The notes below the pieces were generated by a model that saw only the letters and a list, made by a program, of their open reading frames with translations, did not search any database and was not told the origin of the DNA. Below are positions 35,880 to 44,143 of a DNA stretch of 64,000 nucleotides, in pieces. The position numbers were made by a program, and so were the translations under genes. The number at the start of each line of letters is the position of its first letter. Position 1 is the first letter of the stretch. Source of the stretch: UBA6522 sp965205045 (GTDB taxonomy: Bacteria; Pseudomonadota; Gammaproteobacteria; Steroidobacterales; Rariloculaceae); assembly GCA_965205045.1 (NCBI GenBank), contig OZ242031.1, positions 4,278,001 through 4,342,000 of the forward strand. Direction: 5' to 3'.

Positions 35880-37448
35880 GTGAACGGCGGGGCGAAAAAC
35901 GCGAGGCGCAAGCTACCCATCGGCATCCAGACCTTCCGCGTGATTCGCGAGGAGGGGCACTACTACGCCGACAAGACGCCGCACATCGAAAGCCTGGTTG
36001 AACGCGGCACGCACTTCTTCCTGTCGCGCCCGCGCCGCTTCGGCAAGAGCCTGCTGCTCGACACGATCAAGGAACTCTTCGAGGGCTCGGAGGAATTGTT
36101 TCGGGGATTGCACATCCACGGCCGCTGGGATTGGGGGCGGCGGCATCCGGTGGTGCGGCTGAGTTTCGGCGCCGGCGACTTCAGTTCCCGCGAGCGACTC
36201 GAACTTGAAACGCTCGCGCTGCTCGACGACGTCGAGCGGACGCACGACGTCGCGCCGCGGCACGCCTCTCCCGCCGCGCGGCTGCGGCGCCTCATTGGGG
36301 CATTGCACGAGCGCGCCGGCGAGCGCGCCGTCGTGCTGATCGACGAGTACGACAAGCCGATTCTGGACGCGCTGGACAAGCCGGCCGTCGCCCGCGCCAA
36401 CCGCGACTTCCTGAGCGGGCTCTACGCGGTCATCAAGGACAGCGACGCGCACATCCGCTTCACGCTGCTCACCGGCGTCAGCAAGTTCTCCAAGGTCAAC
36501 CTGTTCTCCGGGTTGAACAACCTGCGCGACATCACGCTGGACCCGCGCCACGCCACGATCTGCGGCTATACCGAAGGCGATCTCGACACCGTGTTCGCGC
36601 CGGAGCTCGAAGGCATCGACCGGGCGCGGGTGCGCGAGTGGTACAACGGCTACAACTGGGACGGCGAGGAGCGCGTTTACAACCCCTTCGACATTCTGCT
36701 GCTGTTCGACAGCCGCAGGTTCCGCGCCTGGTGGTTCGAGACCGGCACGCCGACGTTTCTCGTCGAGACGCTGCTGCGGCGGGGGGTGAACACCTTTGCG
36801 CTCGACAGCATGATCGCCGACGAGGACCTGCTGTCGAGTTTCGACGTGGAGGAGATCGCGCCCGAGGCGCTGCTGTTCCAGACCGGGTATTTGACCATCG
36901 ACGAGTCATCCAACGAGGACGGCGAGATCTGGTACCGGCTCGGCTACCCGAACCGGGAAGTACGGCAGAGTCTCAACAAGTCCCTGACCGAACGGCTGAT
37001 TGGCGACGCCCCGAACGGCCACCCGCGCCGCGTGCGCGACCTGCGCCGGCACTTCCGCGGCCACGACCTCGCCGGCGTCGAGGCCGAGTTGCGCGGCGTC
37101 TACGCCGGCATTCCCGCCGACTGGCACCGGCGCAACGACATCGCCCGCTTCGAGGGCTACTACGCCAGCGTCTTTTACGCCTGCCTCGCCGCGCTCGGCC
37201 TCGATCTCCGTGTGGAGGACGCCTCGGCGGCGGGCCGGGTCGATCTGGCGCTGCGCTGCGGCGGGCGCATTTATCTGTTCGAGTTCAAGGTCGTCGAACG
37301 CGCCGGAGAAGGCGCGGCGCTGCGGCAGTTGAAAGAGCGCGGCTACGCCGAAAAGTACCGCGCCTCCGGCACGCCGGTCCACCTGATCGGCGTCGAATTC
37401 AGCGAGAAATCCCGCACCATCACCGCCTTCGAAAACGCCGAAGCGTGA
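35880..37448 (+). CDS. AAA-ATPase-like protein with C-terminal PD-(D/E)XK nuclease domain
   Basis: The 522-residue protein matches the AAA-ATPase_like plus PDDEXK_9 family found in many copies in some bacterial genomes. The N-terminus KLPIGIQTFRVIREEGHYYADKT, Walker A-like RPRRFGKS (50-57), Walker B VVLIDEYDKP and the end GRVDLALRCGG...YLFEFKV (D and E-x-K nuclease residues) are all present. Function is unproven; mobility or defence roles have been suggested for the family. A GTG at 35880 gives the typical start; the open frame upstream lacks homology. Flanking direct repeats and a second partial copy point to duplication or transposition-like spread. Confidence 0.8.
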   Translation: MNGGAKNARRKLPIGIQTFRVIREEGHYYADKTPHIESLVERGTHFFLSRPRRFGKSLLLDTIKELFEGSEELFRGLHIHGRWDWGRRHPVVRLSFGAGDFSSRERLELETLALLDDVERTHDVAPRHASPAARLRRLIGALHERAGERAVVLIDEYDKPILDALDKPAVARANRDFLSGLYAVIKDSDAHIRFTLLTGVSKFSKVNLFSGLNNLRDITLDPRHATICGYTEGDLDTVFAPELEGIDRARVREWYNGYNWDGEERVYNPFDILLLFDSRRFRAWWFETGTPTFLVETLLRRGVNTFALDSMIADEDLLSSFDVEEIAPEALLFQTGYLTIDESSNEDGEIWYRLGYPNREVRQSLNKSLTERLIGDAPNGHPRRVRDLRRHFRGHDLAGVEAELRGVYAGIPADWHRRNDIARFEGYYASVFYACLAALGLDLRVEDASAAGRVDLALRCGGRIYLFEFKVVERAGEGAALRQLKERGYAEKYRASGTPVHLIGVEFSEKSRTITAFENAEA

Positions 37449-37476
37449 TCCATCGCCCGGTCATTCCGAGCGCCGC

Positions 37477-37562
37477 CGCGGAATCTCCCATCGGTCTGCA
37501 AAAGCGCCCGCGCGAAACACGCGGGTATCTGCCGGATTAACGTTATATTGTTTCTTTTCCAT
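37477..37562 (+). repeat. Direct repeat, copy 2 (downstream of AAA-ATPase/PD-(D/E)XK gene)
   Basis: This copy corresponds to 35627-35705. It contains the perfect hairpin CCCGCG-CGAAACA-CGCGGG, 28 bases before a T-rich run (TTGTTTCTTTTCC), so it may also serve as a transcription end for the nuclease gene. Copy 2 ends at the start codon of the next gene. Confidence 0.65.
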
Positions 37563-38180
37563 GTTTCATAACGAGATGATTCGTCGGGGTTTCCGACGCC
37601 TCGCCCTTGCGGCCCTCCTGCTGTGCCCCTCGGCGGCTCGCGCCGATATCTACACCGTGCCGCTGCTGGTGCCGTCGGCCACAGCGGGCGAGCCCCAGGG
37701 GATGGTGCGGATACTCAACGCCACGGACGGGGCCGGGACGGTGGCGATCCACGCCAGTGACGACGCCGGCATGCGTTCCGGACCAGCCACCTTCACGCTG
37801 AACGCTTCGGCGGCGGTCACCATCGGCGCGCTGGACGACAGCGGCACCGCGGCGACCGGCGGCGAGGTACCCATTCAACTCGATAGCGGGGGGTATTTCG
37901 AGGAGGGCGGTCACCGGTACACGTGTCAAAGCGCCGGAGGCTGCGAAATTGTCAACCGGCAGGTAAGGAGCGGGACGATGCCGACCGGCAGGACTTCGCC
38001 TGTGTGGACGCCAATCGTGACGGGTGGCTGAATGAATGCGATCCGTTTAGTGAATCGGATGCGGCGTGGTCGCCCGTCTACGAACGGGCGCCGTTCATTC
38101 TCGACGGCCGCGCCTGCACGCTTGAAGTGGCTGCCACCGGCCACCTCACCAGGCCCCAACGATTCGGGTCGGCAATATAA
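37561..38180 (+). pseudogene. Secreted protein gene with probable frameshift
   Basis: The first frame (37561-38031, 156 codons) encodes a signal peptide (LALAALLLCPSAARA) and a beta-rich domain (TVPLLVPSATAGEPQGMVRI, then an acidic DDAGM region). After CQSAGGCEIVNRQ it ends in a low-complexity tail. In another frame (open 37923-38180) the text continues naturally with DFACVDANRDGWLNECDPF, a calcium-binding-like Asp/Gly loop with paired cysteines, to a stop at 38180. A single frameshift between about 37950 and 37990 would join the two. It could be a true mutation, an assembly error, or two adjacent short genes. Function unknown. Confidence 0.45.
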
Positions 38181-38206
38181 ACGAACCGCAAATTTCGATC
38201 ATCCAA
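38178..38206 (+). promoter_or_regulatory. ECF-type promoter-like element, copy a
   Basis: TAAACGAAC opens a 29-base element that recurs ungapped at 39955 and 41949. GAAC resembles the -35 box of extracytoplasmic-function sigma factors, and CATCC follows 12 bases after GAACCG-type bases at a fixed spacing, in the -10 position. It lies about 100 bases before the amidohydrolase start. Confidence 0.5.
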
Positions 38207-38307
38207 CAAAATAAAGCAGGCGCCTTGCAGGCCGTACTGTTTGCTGCGCCTGCGACGCTGGCCTGGCCTGATCCTGGCGGCGGTTGGCGACAACGGAGGC
38301 TTTGACA

Positions 38308-39930
38308 ATGCAACTGAAACTGAAAATTCACGCTCTCCTGGCCCTCTGCTTGCTGCTCCCGGGCCTGGGTTCGGCGCAGGCGCCCGACCGGATCCTCTAC
38401 AACGGCAAGGTCCTGACCGTCGATCGGGACTTCTCGGTAGCCAGCGCAATCGCCATCCGCGGGGAGCGGATTCTCGCTGTCGGGGAGACCAATGGGATCC
38501 GCCCTTTGGCCGGTGACGATACCGAAGAGATCGACCTGGAAGGTCGCACGGTCATTCCGGGATTGATCGACAACCACATCCACTATCTGCGAGCCACGAA
38601 CTTTGCGGCGTACGAGACCCGCATTCACGGCGTCACGTCACGCAGGGAGGTCATGGCGCGCATTTCCTCCAGGGCGAAGGAACTGGGGCCCGGCCGGTGG
38701 ATATTCATCCTCGGCGGGTGGAGCGAGCAACAGTTCGCGGACGAGCCGGGAGGCTTTACCCGCGAGGAACTGGATGAGGCCGCGCCCGATAACCCGGTCT
38801 TCATCCAGAGAACCTACAACACCTTCTACATGAACAGTCTGGCCGTCGATCAGATCGCCCCGGCCATTCCGGAGCTGTATGAGGGCGGCTCCGTCGTCAG
38901 GACCAACAGCCAGGACGGGCGGACGGTCATGAGCGCGGCGCTCGAGCATTTTCCATTCGCGGAGACGCTGGAGGAACGCAAGGATGAGGTTCGCGCCTTC
39001 AATGACTACCTGACCAGCATGGGCGTGACGATGGTCTACGACGCAGGCTATCTGGACGGCTCGTACGAACCTGTGGAGGCGCTCTACGAAGCGGGCGAAT
39101 TGTCCCTGCGTGTCTTCTATGCCGCCCGTTACTGGGCCGATTCACCGCGTACTGCCATCGCAGCCGCCGAGATGCTGGATCGTGAGGAGCCGTTTCAACG
39201 TGACGAGCGTTTCGGAATGTTCGGCATCGGCGAGCACGTTTACGGGCTGCTGCATGACTCACCGCGGTCGGATGTTCCGTTCTCCGAAGACATCTATGCC
39301 GCCTGGCGCACCATCATCCGAGCGGCAGCCAGAAACGGCTGGTACGTGAACGAGCACGCAATGCAGGGCAGCACGGCAGCGAGGATGATTGAGATCTCGG
39401 AGGAAGTCAGCAAGGAGTATCCAATCACGGATTTGCGCTGGTCGTTGGGACACGCCAATCGGGTCAGCGAGGAGACCGTGCACAGGGCGCGGGATCTGGG
39501 CTGGAACATCACACTGGCCAATCACACCCTCTCCGGTCAGCTCAGGGTCGAGGGCGGACCATCGCCGCCCATCCGCATGATTCAGGACAGCGGGATACTC
39601 TGGGGACTCGGATCGGACGGGACAATCGTGGCAACGTACAACCCGTTCCACACGCTTTGGGAGTACACCTCGGGCAAGGTGTTCCCGGACAGGGTCAAGT
39701 TCGAGGCTGACGAGGTCCTCACGCGGGAGGAGGCCCTGATTGCCCACACCCGGTCGAACTCCTACATCCTGTTCATGGAGGACGATCTGGGGACACTGGA
39801 AGCGGGCAAACTTGCCGACCTGGTGGTATTGGACCGGGACTATCTGACCGTTCCGCCGAACGAGGTACGCGAAATCCGGCCCGTGATGACCATGGTGGGA
39901 GGCGAGATTGTTCATGAGGCCTCGGACTGA
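38308..39930 (+). CDS. Exported YtcJ-like amidohydrolase
   Basis: The 540-residue protein has a signal peptide (LLALCLLLPGLGSA) and the amidohydrolase layout: an N-terminal beta sandwich (ILYNGKVLTVDRDF), the metal-binding HxH in PGLIDNHIHYL, and late metal and active-site residues near NEHAMQGS, LGHANRV and GLGSDGTI. It belongs to the Amidohydro_3/YtcJ group, which hydrolyses amides or related bonds; the substrate is unknown. It would act in the periplasm. The ATG at 38308 follows an AACGGAGG ribosome-binding site. A likely ECF promoter lies upstream. Confidence 0.85.
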   Translation: MQLKLKIHALLALCLLLPGLGSAQAPDRILYNGKVLTVDRDFSVASAIAIRGERILAVGETNGIRPLAGDDTEEIDLEGRTVIPGLIDNHIHYLRATNFAAYETRIHGVTSRREVMARISSRAKELGPGRWIFILGGWSEQQFADEPGGFTREELDEAAPDNPVFIQRTYNTFYMNSLAVDQIAPAIPELYEGGSVVRTNSQDGRTVMSAALEHFPFAETLEERKDEVRAFNDYLTSMGVTMVYDAGYLDGSYEPVEALYEAGELSLRVFYAARYWADSPRTAIAAAEMLDREEPFQRDERFGMFGIGEHVYGLLHDSPRSDVPFSEDIYAAWRTIIRAAARNGWYVNEHAMQGSTAARMIEISEEVSKEYPITDLRWSLGHANRVSEETVHRARDLGWNITLANHTLSGQLRVEGGPSPPIRMIQDSGILWGLGSDGTIVATYNPFHTLWEYTSGKVFPDRVKFEADEVLTREEALIAHTRSNSYILFMEDDLGTLEAGKLADLVVLDRDYLTVPPNEVREIRPVMTMVGGEIVHEASD

Positions 39931-39954
39931 CTCGCGCTGATCGGATCAGCGCAG

Positions 39955-39983
39955 TAAACGAACTGCGAGTATCGAGCATCCGA
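39955..39983 (+). promoter_or_regulatory. ECF-type promoter-like element, copy b
   Basis: Second copy of the 29-base element. It starts TAAACGAACTGC and ends GCATCCGA, about 40 bases before the next start codon and 25 bases after the amidohydrolase stop. Confidence 0.5.
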
Positions 39984-40022
39984 AGTTCGAAAGACGACAG
40001 ATCGATACGAACAGGCAGGGGT

Positions 40023-40523
40023 ATGCAGATGACAAACAGGCTGATTCGACTTACTGCTCCGGGCATCTTTGCGCTGTGTTTCTCCGGAACCGCTTCGGCG
40101 CAGGAAATGACACGCTTCGAAATAATCTCCGAATGCACACAGACCATTCAGCGTTCGGCCATCTATCGCGATCAGCCGGATGCCGAGCGGTATTCCAACC
40201 TGTTCGTCGAGGACGGTGTCATCGTGATCGGCAGCAACGCCACGGAAGGCCGGGACGCGATAGCCGAACGCGTTCGAACGTCGGACCCATCGGAACTCGA
40301 CAGGCATCTGACCGGCTCCATTGTCGTGGACATCGACGATTCGGGCAGCATAACGGCGAAGAGTTATGCCCTTATCTACGAGGGGGTAACGCCGGAATCG
40401 CCCGGCTCGGTACGGGCTACGGAATACCTCATGGCGGACTACGACGATCAGATGGTAATGACGGATACCGGATGCAAGTTCGTTCGTCGCCAGGTGACGA
40501 TGATTTTCAGTGGCGACAGCTAG
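40023..40523 (+). CDS. Exported SnoaL/NTF2-like protein
   Basis: The 166-residue protein has a signal peptide ending in FSGTASA and a body with the ISECTQTIQRSAIYRDQPDAE and YSNLFVEDGVIVIG pattern of SnoaL-like (NTF2 fold) proteins, followed by the GRDAIAERV helix. These small alpha/beta barrels are enzymes or binding proteins; the ligand cannot be named. Its stop lies inside the start of the DUF6152 gene, so the two are coupled. Expression from element b is likely. Confidence 0.7.
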   Translation: MQMTNRLIRLTAPGIFALCFSGTASAQEMTRFEIISECTQTIQRSAIYRDQPDAERYSNLFVEDGVIVIGSNATEGRDAIAERVRTSDPSELDRHLTGSIVVDIDDSGSITAKSYALIYEGVTPESPGSVRATEYLMADYDDQMVMTDTGCKFVRRQVTMIFSGDS

Positions 40524-40875
40524 TGCTGCGGTCCTGCCGGGCAGCGCGCACCACTCCCGCTCCAATTTCGACCTCAATACGCTGGTGGACCTGGAAGGTA
40601 CCGTGAACCAGGTCCACTGGTTGTTTCCGCACACCTGGATTTACCTGGATGTCGAGGATGAACAGGGTCAGGTGCAGACGTGGGTCATGGAGGGCGGGGG
40701 TCCGCCGTCGATTCGAGCGGCCGGCGTTACTGAAGACCACATACGGCCGGGCGACCGGATCAAGATGCGCTGCCATCCTCTGAAAGACGGCGCGCCGGGC
40801 TGCGTGTCCGGTTTCGTGACGCCGATGCACGGCGACATGGCGCGTGGGCACGGCGTCGAGAGAGCCTGGAATTGA
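40510..40875 (+). CDS. DUF6152 family protein, short form
   Basis: The protein begins with a GTG at 40510 and contains the family block SAHHSRSNFDLNTLVDLEGTVNQVHWLFPHTWI and DRIKMRCHPLKDG. DUF6152 proteins are small periplasmic beta proteins of unknown role. The stretch before the conserved AHHS motif is only about a dozen residues, too short for a standard signal peptide, and an in-frame stop at 40501 excludes an upstream extension. Either export is lost or the gene was trimmed by fusion with its neighbour. Confidence 0.72.
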   Translation: MATASAAVLPGSAHHSRSNFDLNTLVDLEGTVNQVHWLFPHTWIYLDVEDEQGQVQTWVMEGGGPPSIRAAGVTEDHIRPGDRIKMRCHPLKDGAPGCVSGFVTPMHGDMARGHGVERAWN

Positions 40876-40892
40876 GAGCTGGAGATGAACTT

Positions 40893-41933
40893 ATGAGGGC
40901 CTTATGGATCGTTTTCGGAGCACTGCTCACGGTGCCGATGGGCGTCACCGCCGTCAATGCGCACCACTCTTTCGCCGCGTCGTTCACTGACGAGCGGATC
41001 ATGCGCGAAGGCGTGGTGGAGCGTTACGTGTTCAGAAACCCTCACGTACTGCTCTATATCGCCGTAACCGACGATGACGGCGATACCGAGACCTGGATGG
41101 TCGAGGGTAGTTCCGCGACGGGTTTGCGCAGCGCCGGCTGGTCGGCGGATACGCTCTCAAGCGGCGATCATGTCCGGATCAATGGCCGCGCGGGCCGCAA
41201 CAACCGGCCCATGATTTCCATGGAATCCGTCGCGGTTCTGGACCCCGAGTCGAAGATCGTATTGCGGGATCTTCCCCTGGAGAACTTTGCCGACAGCAGG
41301 GAACCCGCCGAGATCCTCTCACTTGCGCTCACGCGGGCCGACGGCCTTCCAAACCTGACGGGGACCTGGGGCCGCGGCCGCGGCCGCCCGGCTTTCTTCG
41401 ACCATCGCGCGCCGCCGTTCAACGAGGCGGGCGCCGCGCTGCAGGCCGAATGGGACCCCGCAAACGATCCGCAGGTCGCGTGCGAGGACCCGACGCTGGT
41501 CCGCCAGGCCGGCTACACGCCCCATCCGGTGCGAATCGAGCAGTTCGCCGACCGCGTCGTGCTCTCCTACGAGGAGTATGCCGGCGTGCGCGAGATCTAT
41601 CTTGACGGTCGCGGCGCCGCTCTTCCGGGCGACGGGCACGCGAAACTCGGGCGCTCGACAGCGCGCTACGAGGGAGATCGCCTCATCATCGAGTCGATGC
41701 ATATCACGGCCGGCCCGACCGGCACGGAGGGCAACCAACTCACAAACCAAGTCACGACGGTTGAGACCTATCGCCGCCTCGACGATCCGACACAGGGTCC
41801 CATGGTGGAGATGGAAATGATCATCAACGACCCCGGGCACCTCTACGAGCCCTGGGAGATGGTCTGGAAGAAGCTCTACCAAGAGAACTACGAGTTTATC
41901 GAGGTGGAGTGCCACACTCCGTACCTGGGCTAG
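40893..41933 (+). CDS. Exported DUF6152 protein with extended C-terminal domain
   Basis: The 346-residue protein has a signal peptide (VFGALLTVPMGVTAVNA) followed by AHHSFAASF, EGVVERYVFRNPHVLLY and HVRINGRAGRN, the DUF6152 pattern. The remaining ~200 residues contain the LPNLTGTWGRGRGRP segment and the block EGNQLTNQVTTVETYRRLDD, common in long family members. Role unknown. The ATG at 40893 follows a GAGAGCTGGAGATG-type site. It completes a pair of DUF6152 genes. Confidence 0.78.
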   Translation: MRALWIVFGALLTVPMGVTAVNAHHSFAASFTDERIMREGVVERYVFRNPHVLLYIAVTDDDGDTETWMVEGSSATGLRSAGWSADTLSSGDHVRINGRAGRNNRPMISMESVAVLDPESKIVLRDLPLENFADSREPAEILSLALTRADGLPNLTGTWGRGRGRPAFFDHRAPPFNEAGAALQAEWDPANDPQVACEDPTLVRQAGYTPHPVRIEQFADRVVLSYEEYAGVREIYLDGRGAALPGDGHAKLGRSTARYEGDRLIIESMHITAGPTGTEGNQLTNQVTTVETYRRLDDPTQGPMVEMEMIINDPGHLYEPWEMVWKKLYQENYEFIEVECHTPYLG

Positions 41934-41948
41934 CAACCCGGAGCGAAA

Positions 41949-41977
41949 TAAACGAACTGCCAATCCCGGACATCTAA
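41949..41977 (+). promoter_or_regulatory. ECF-type promoter-like element, copy c, before the sigma-factor gene
   Basis: Third copy of the 29-base element (TAAACGAACTGC at the left, ACATCTAA at the right), 21 bases before the ATG of the sigma-factor gene. Its place before a sigma gene suggests autoregulation. Confidence 0.5.
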
Positions 41978-41997
41978 CGAGATAACAGAGGACCTAC

Positions 41998-42642
41998 ATG
42001 GGCCGCCCTGTGCACAGGACGAACGTATCGCGCAAAGCTGCGACAATCGTTTCCGGACCCGAACCGGGGTTGGAAACGATCGACAGGAAAGGCGTAATGC
42101 GCTACGTACGAGCGGCTCAGGGCGGCGACATCGACGCCTTCGAGAAGCTTTACCGGCACTTCGCAGGTCTTGTTTACGGTCTGTGCCTGCGGATACTTGC
42201 ATCGCCGGCGGATGCGGAAGACTGTGTGCAGCTCACCTTCACGAAGGCGTGGGCCCAGCTCGACCGGTTCGAAGGACGCAGCGAGTTCGGGACCTGGCTT
42301 CACCGGATAGCCGTCAATGAAGCGCTGATGGAGGAGCGGCGGCGCAAGCGACGATTTCAGCTGGTGCGTTCGCAGGACGAGCCGGCTTCGGAGAAAAGCG
42401 GTACTGCGGCGGCGCTCGATATCGAAGACGCCATTGCCGGCCTGCCGATGAGGCGCCGCCACGTTTTTGTACTGAAGGCCGTTTACGGATACAGCCACGA
42501 AGAAATCGCCGATCTCCTCGGGATTTCTTCCGGAACCGCCAGAGCCCATTATCACCAGGCACGCCTGACACTGATGGGCGTGCTGGGTCAGGAGAAGCAG
42601 CATGAGCGAAAAACAGGATCCCCGTGCCGAGCAACTGGATGA
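41998..42642 (+). CDS. ECF-type RNA polymerase sigma factor
   Basis: The 214-residue protein has a sigma region 2 (FEKLYRHFAGLVYGLCLRIL, then DCVQLTFTKAWAQLDRFEG) and a region 4 helix-turn-helix (YGYSHEEIADLLGISSGTARAHYHQ), with no region 1 or 3, the layout of ECF sigma factors. An ATG with AGAGGACC upstream starts it. It overlaps the next gene, a probable anti-sigma factor, by 41 nt. Copies a, b and c of the upstream element are candidate binding sites for its holoenzyme. Confidence 0.9.
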   Translation: MGRPVHRTNVSRKAATIVSGPEPGLETIDRKGVMRYVRAAQGGDIDAFEKLYRHFAGLVYGLCLRILASPADAEDCVQLTFTKAWAQLDRFEGRSEFGTWLHRIAVNEALMEERRRKRRFQLVRSQDEPASEKSGTAAALDIEDAIAGLPMRRRHVFVLKAVYGYSHEEIADLLGISSGTARAHYHQARLTLMGVLGQEKQHERKTGSPCRATG

Positions 42643-43120
42643 GCGCGTCGCCGGCATGGCGCGCGAAATCATGCCCGAGAGAGACCTCTGGCCGAAGATC
42701 TCCTCACGCCTCGATCCCCGCAACAGGGCGGCATCGACTCCACGGGCCGCGTGGCAGCCTCGCGGCTGGGCCTCGATCGGGGTAGCGGTCGCCGCAGGCT
42801 ACCTGTTCGCGACATGGTTTCCGTTGGCATCGATGTTCACGCAGCCAGGACAACTGACGCAGCCCGCCCAGCTTCGGGCCGAGCTGCTGGCCGAAATCCA
42901 GCCGACGCTCGATCAACTCCCCGCAAGTACGCGGGCCGTGGTCGAGACGGACCTGGCCGGATTCGAGCATGCCTGGCTCGGGATCGAAGAGGCCTCGGAA
43001 ACGGAGCCCGATAACCCCTTGCTGAACGAGCTGCTGATGTCCGCGCAGGATCGGGCCCAATCGGTTCGGGATCAGCTGGCTCGGTTAACAAACGATCAGG
43101 CGGAAGCGGTGGAAATATGA
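42602..43120 (+). CDS. Putative membrane anti-sigma factor
   Basis: The 172-residue protein has an acidic N-terminal cytoplasmic part (EREIMPERDLWPKISSRLD), one membrane segment (about residues 56-76, WASIGVAVAAGYLFATWFPLA split by position) and a soluble C-terminal part with helices. No zinc-binding HxxxCxxC motif is seen. The overlap with the sigma gene and the membrane topology support an anti-sigma role, but the family is not recognised with certainty. The next gene starts within its last codons. Confidence 0.6.
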   Translation: MSEKQDPRAEQLDERVAGMAREIMPERDLWPKISSRLDPRNRAASTPRAAWQPRGWASIGVAVAAGYLFATWFPLASMFTQPGQLTQPAQLRAELLAEIQPTLDQLPASTRAVVETDLAGFEHAWLGIEEASETEPDNPLLNELLMSAQDRAQSVRDQLARLTNDQAEAVEI

Positions 43121-44085
43121 AACCAATGAACGGGAAGTTTGGGACGATGTTGGCTGCGGCCTTGCTTGCCGGACACGCCGATGGTCAGACGGATGACCCT
43201 ATCGTCATCGATGAGCAGACATTTGAACGGATTTTCCCGGCACCTGTTGCGGGACAGGTCTCCGTCTCGATGGCGATGGGCGAACTGATCGTCAGGGGAT
43301 GGGACCAGGACGAAATCGAGGTTTCGGGGGAACTCGGTGAAGACGCGATTCGCGTGGAGTTGACTCGGAACGAAGGGCAGATGCTGATCAATGTTATTCC
43401 CGTTCCCGAGGGCGCCGAACCGCGGTACGGCGGCGAAACCGACATCTTTGTCAGGATGCCGCGCCAGAGCAGTCTGACATTCTCGACGACCGACGCCGAG
43501 GGGCTGATCGCGGGCATCCATGGCAGCCAGTCGCTGAATACGATCAGCGGCGATATCGAGACGGAAATCTGGTCGGGGCCCATTACCGCAGAGTCGGCAA
43601 GTGGAGACGTGTCGGTCTCCAATCGGACCGGGTTCGGTGTGCCTGGAGAGCTGCCGAACTCCAATGCGTCCGAATTGGGTGCGGTCGTACTGACGACCCT
43701 GAGCGGCGAGATCGAAGCTCGTGGCCCCTTGAATCAATTGACGGCATCGACCGTGAGCGGCGACATAGAACTCGACGTCGCCAATGTTTCGATGCTTCAG
43801 CTTGAATCCAGCAACGGAGATATCGAGGTTCAGGCCACCCTGAGTGCCGGAGCCGAAGTGAGTGCGGAAACGATCAACGGCGACGTGGAACTCGACATCG
43901 GTGAAGAAGGCAACCTGACGCTGGATTTGGGGTCGTTCAGCGGCCGCATAGAGAACTGCTTCGGGTATGACGATCTGCCGTCGATCCCCGGCTCAGGACG
44001 CGAGTTACTCATCGATGGCCCCGACAACTCGCCGAGCGTACGTGCCCGGACGCTGAATGGCGATATCGAGATCTGCTCCTCGTAG
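43117..44085 (+). CDS. Exported DUF4097-type beta-repeat protein
   Basis: The 322-residue protein has an N-terminal signal-like segment (FGTMLAAALLAGHADG) and at least five repeats built on a SGDIE/NGDVE core, such as TISGDIETEI, TVSGDIELDV and TLNGDIEICSS. This is the DUF4097/adhesin-like beta-helix pattern often encoded beside anti-sigma factors. It is probably periplasmic or surface-exposed; no catalytic residues are seen. It overlaps the anti-sigma gene by 4 nt, so all three probably form one operon. Confidence 0.75.
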   Translation: MKPMNGKFGTMLAAALLAGHADGQTDDPIVIDEQTFERIFPAPVAGQVSVSMAMGELIVRGWDQDEIEVSGELGEDAIRVELTRNEGQMLINVIPVPEGAEPRYGGETDIFVRMPRQSSLTFSTTDAEGLIAGIHGSQSLNTISGDIETEIWSGPITAESASGDVSVSNRTGFGVPGELPNSNASELGAVVLTTLSGEIEARGPLNQLTASTVSGDIELDVANVSMLQLESSNGDIEVQATLSAGAEVSAETINGDVELDIGEEGNLTLDLGSFSGRIENCFGYDDLPSIPGSGRELLIDGPDNSPSVRARTLNGDIEICSS

Positions 44086-44143
44086 TTCTTGCGCGCGAAA
44101 CCGGAACCAGCAACTCAACCGATTGATTGACAGGGCTTTCTTT

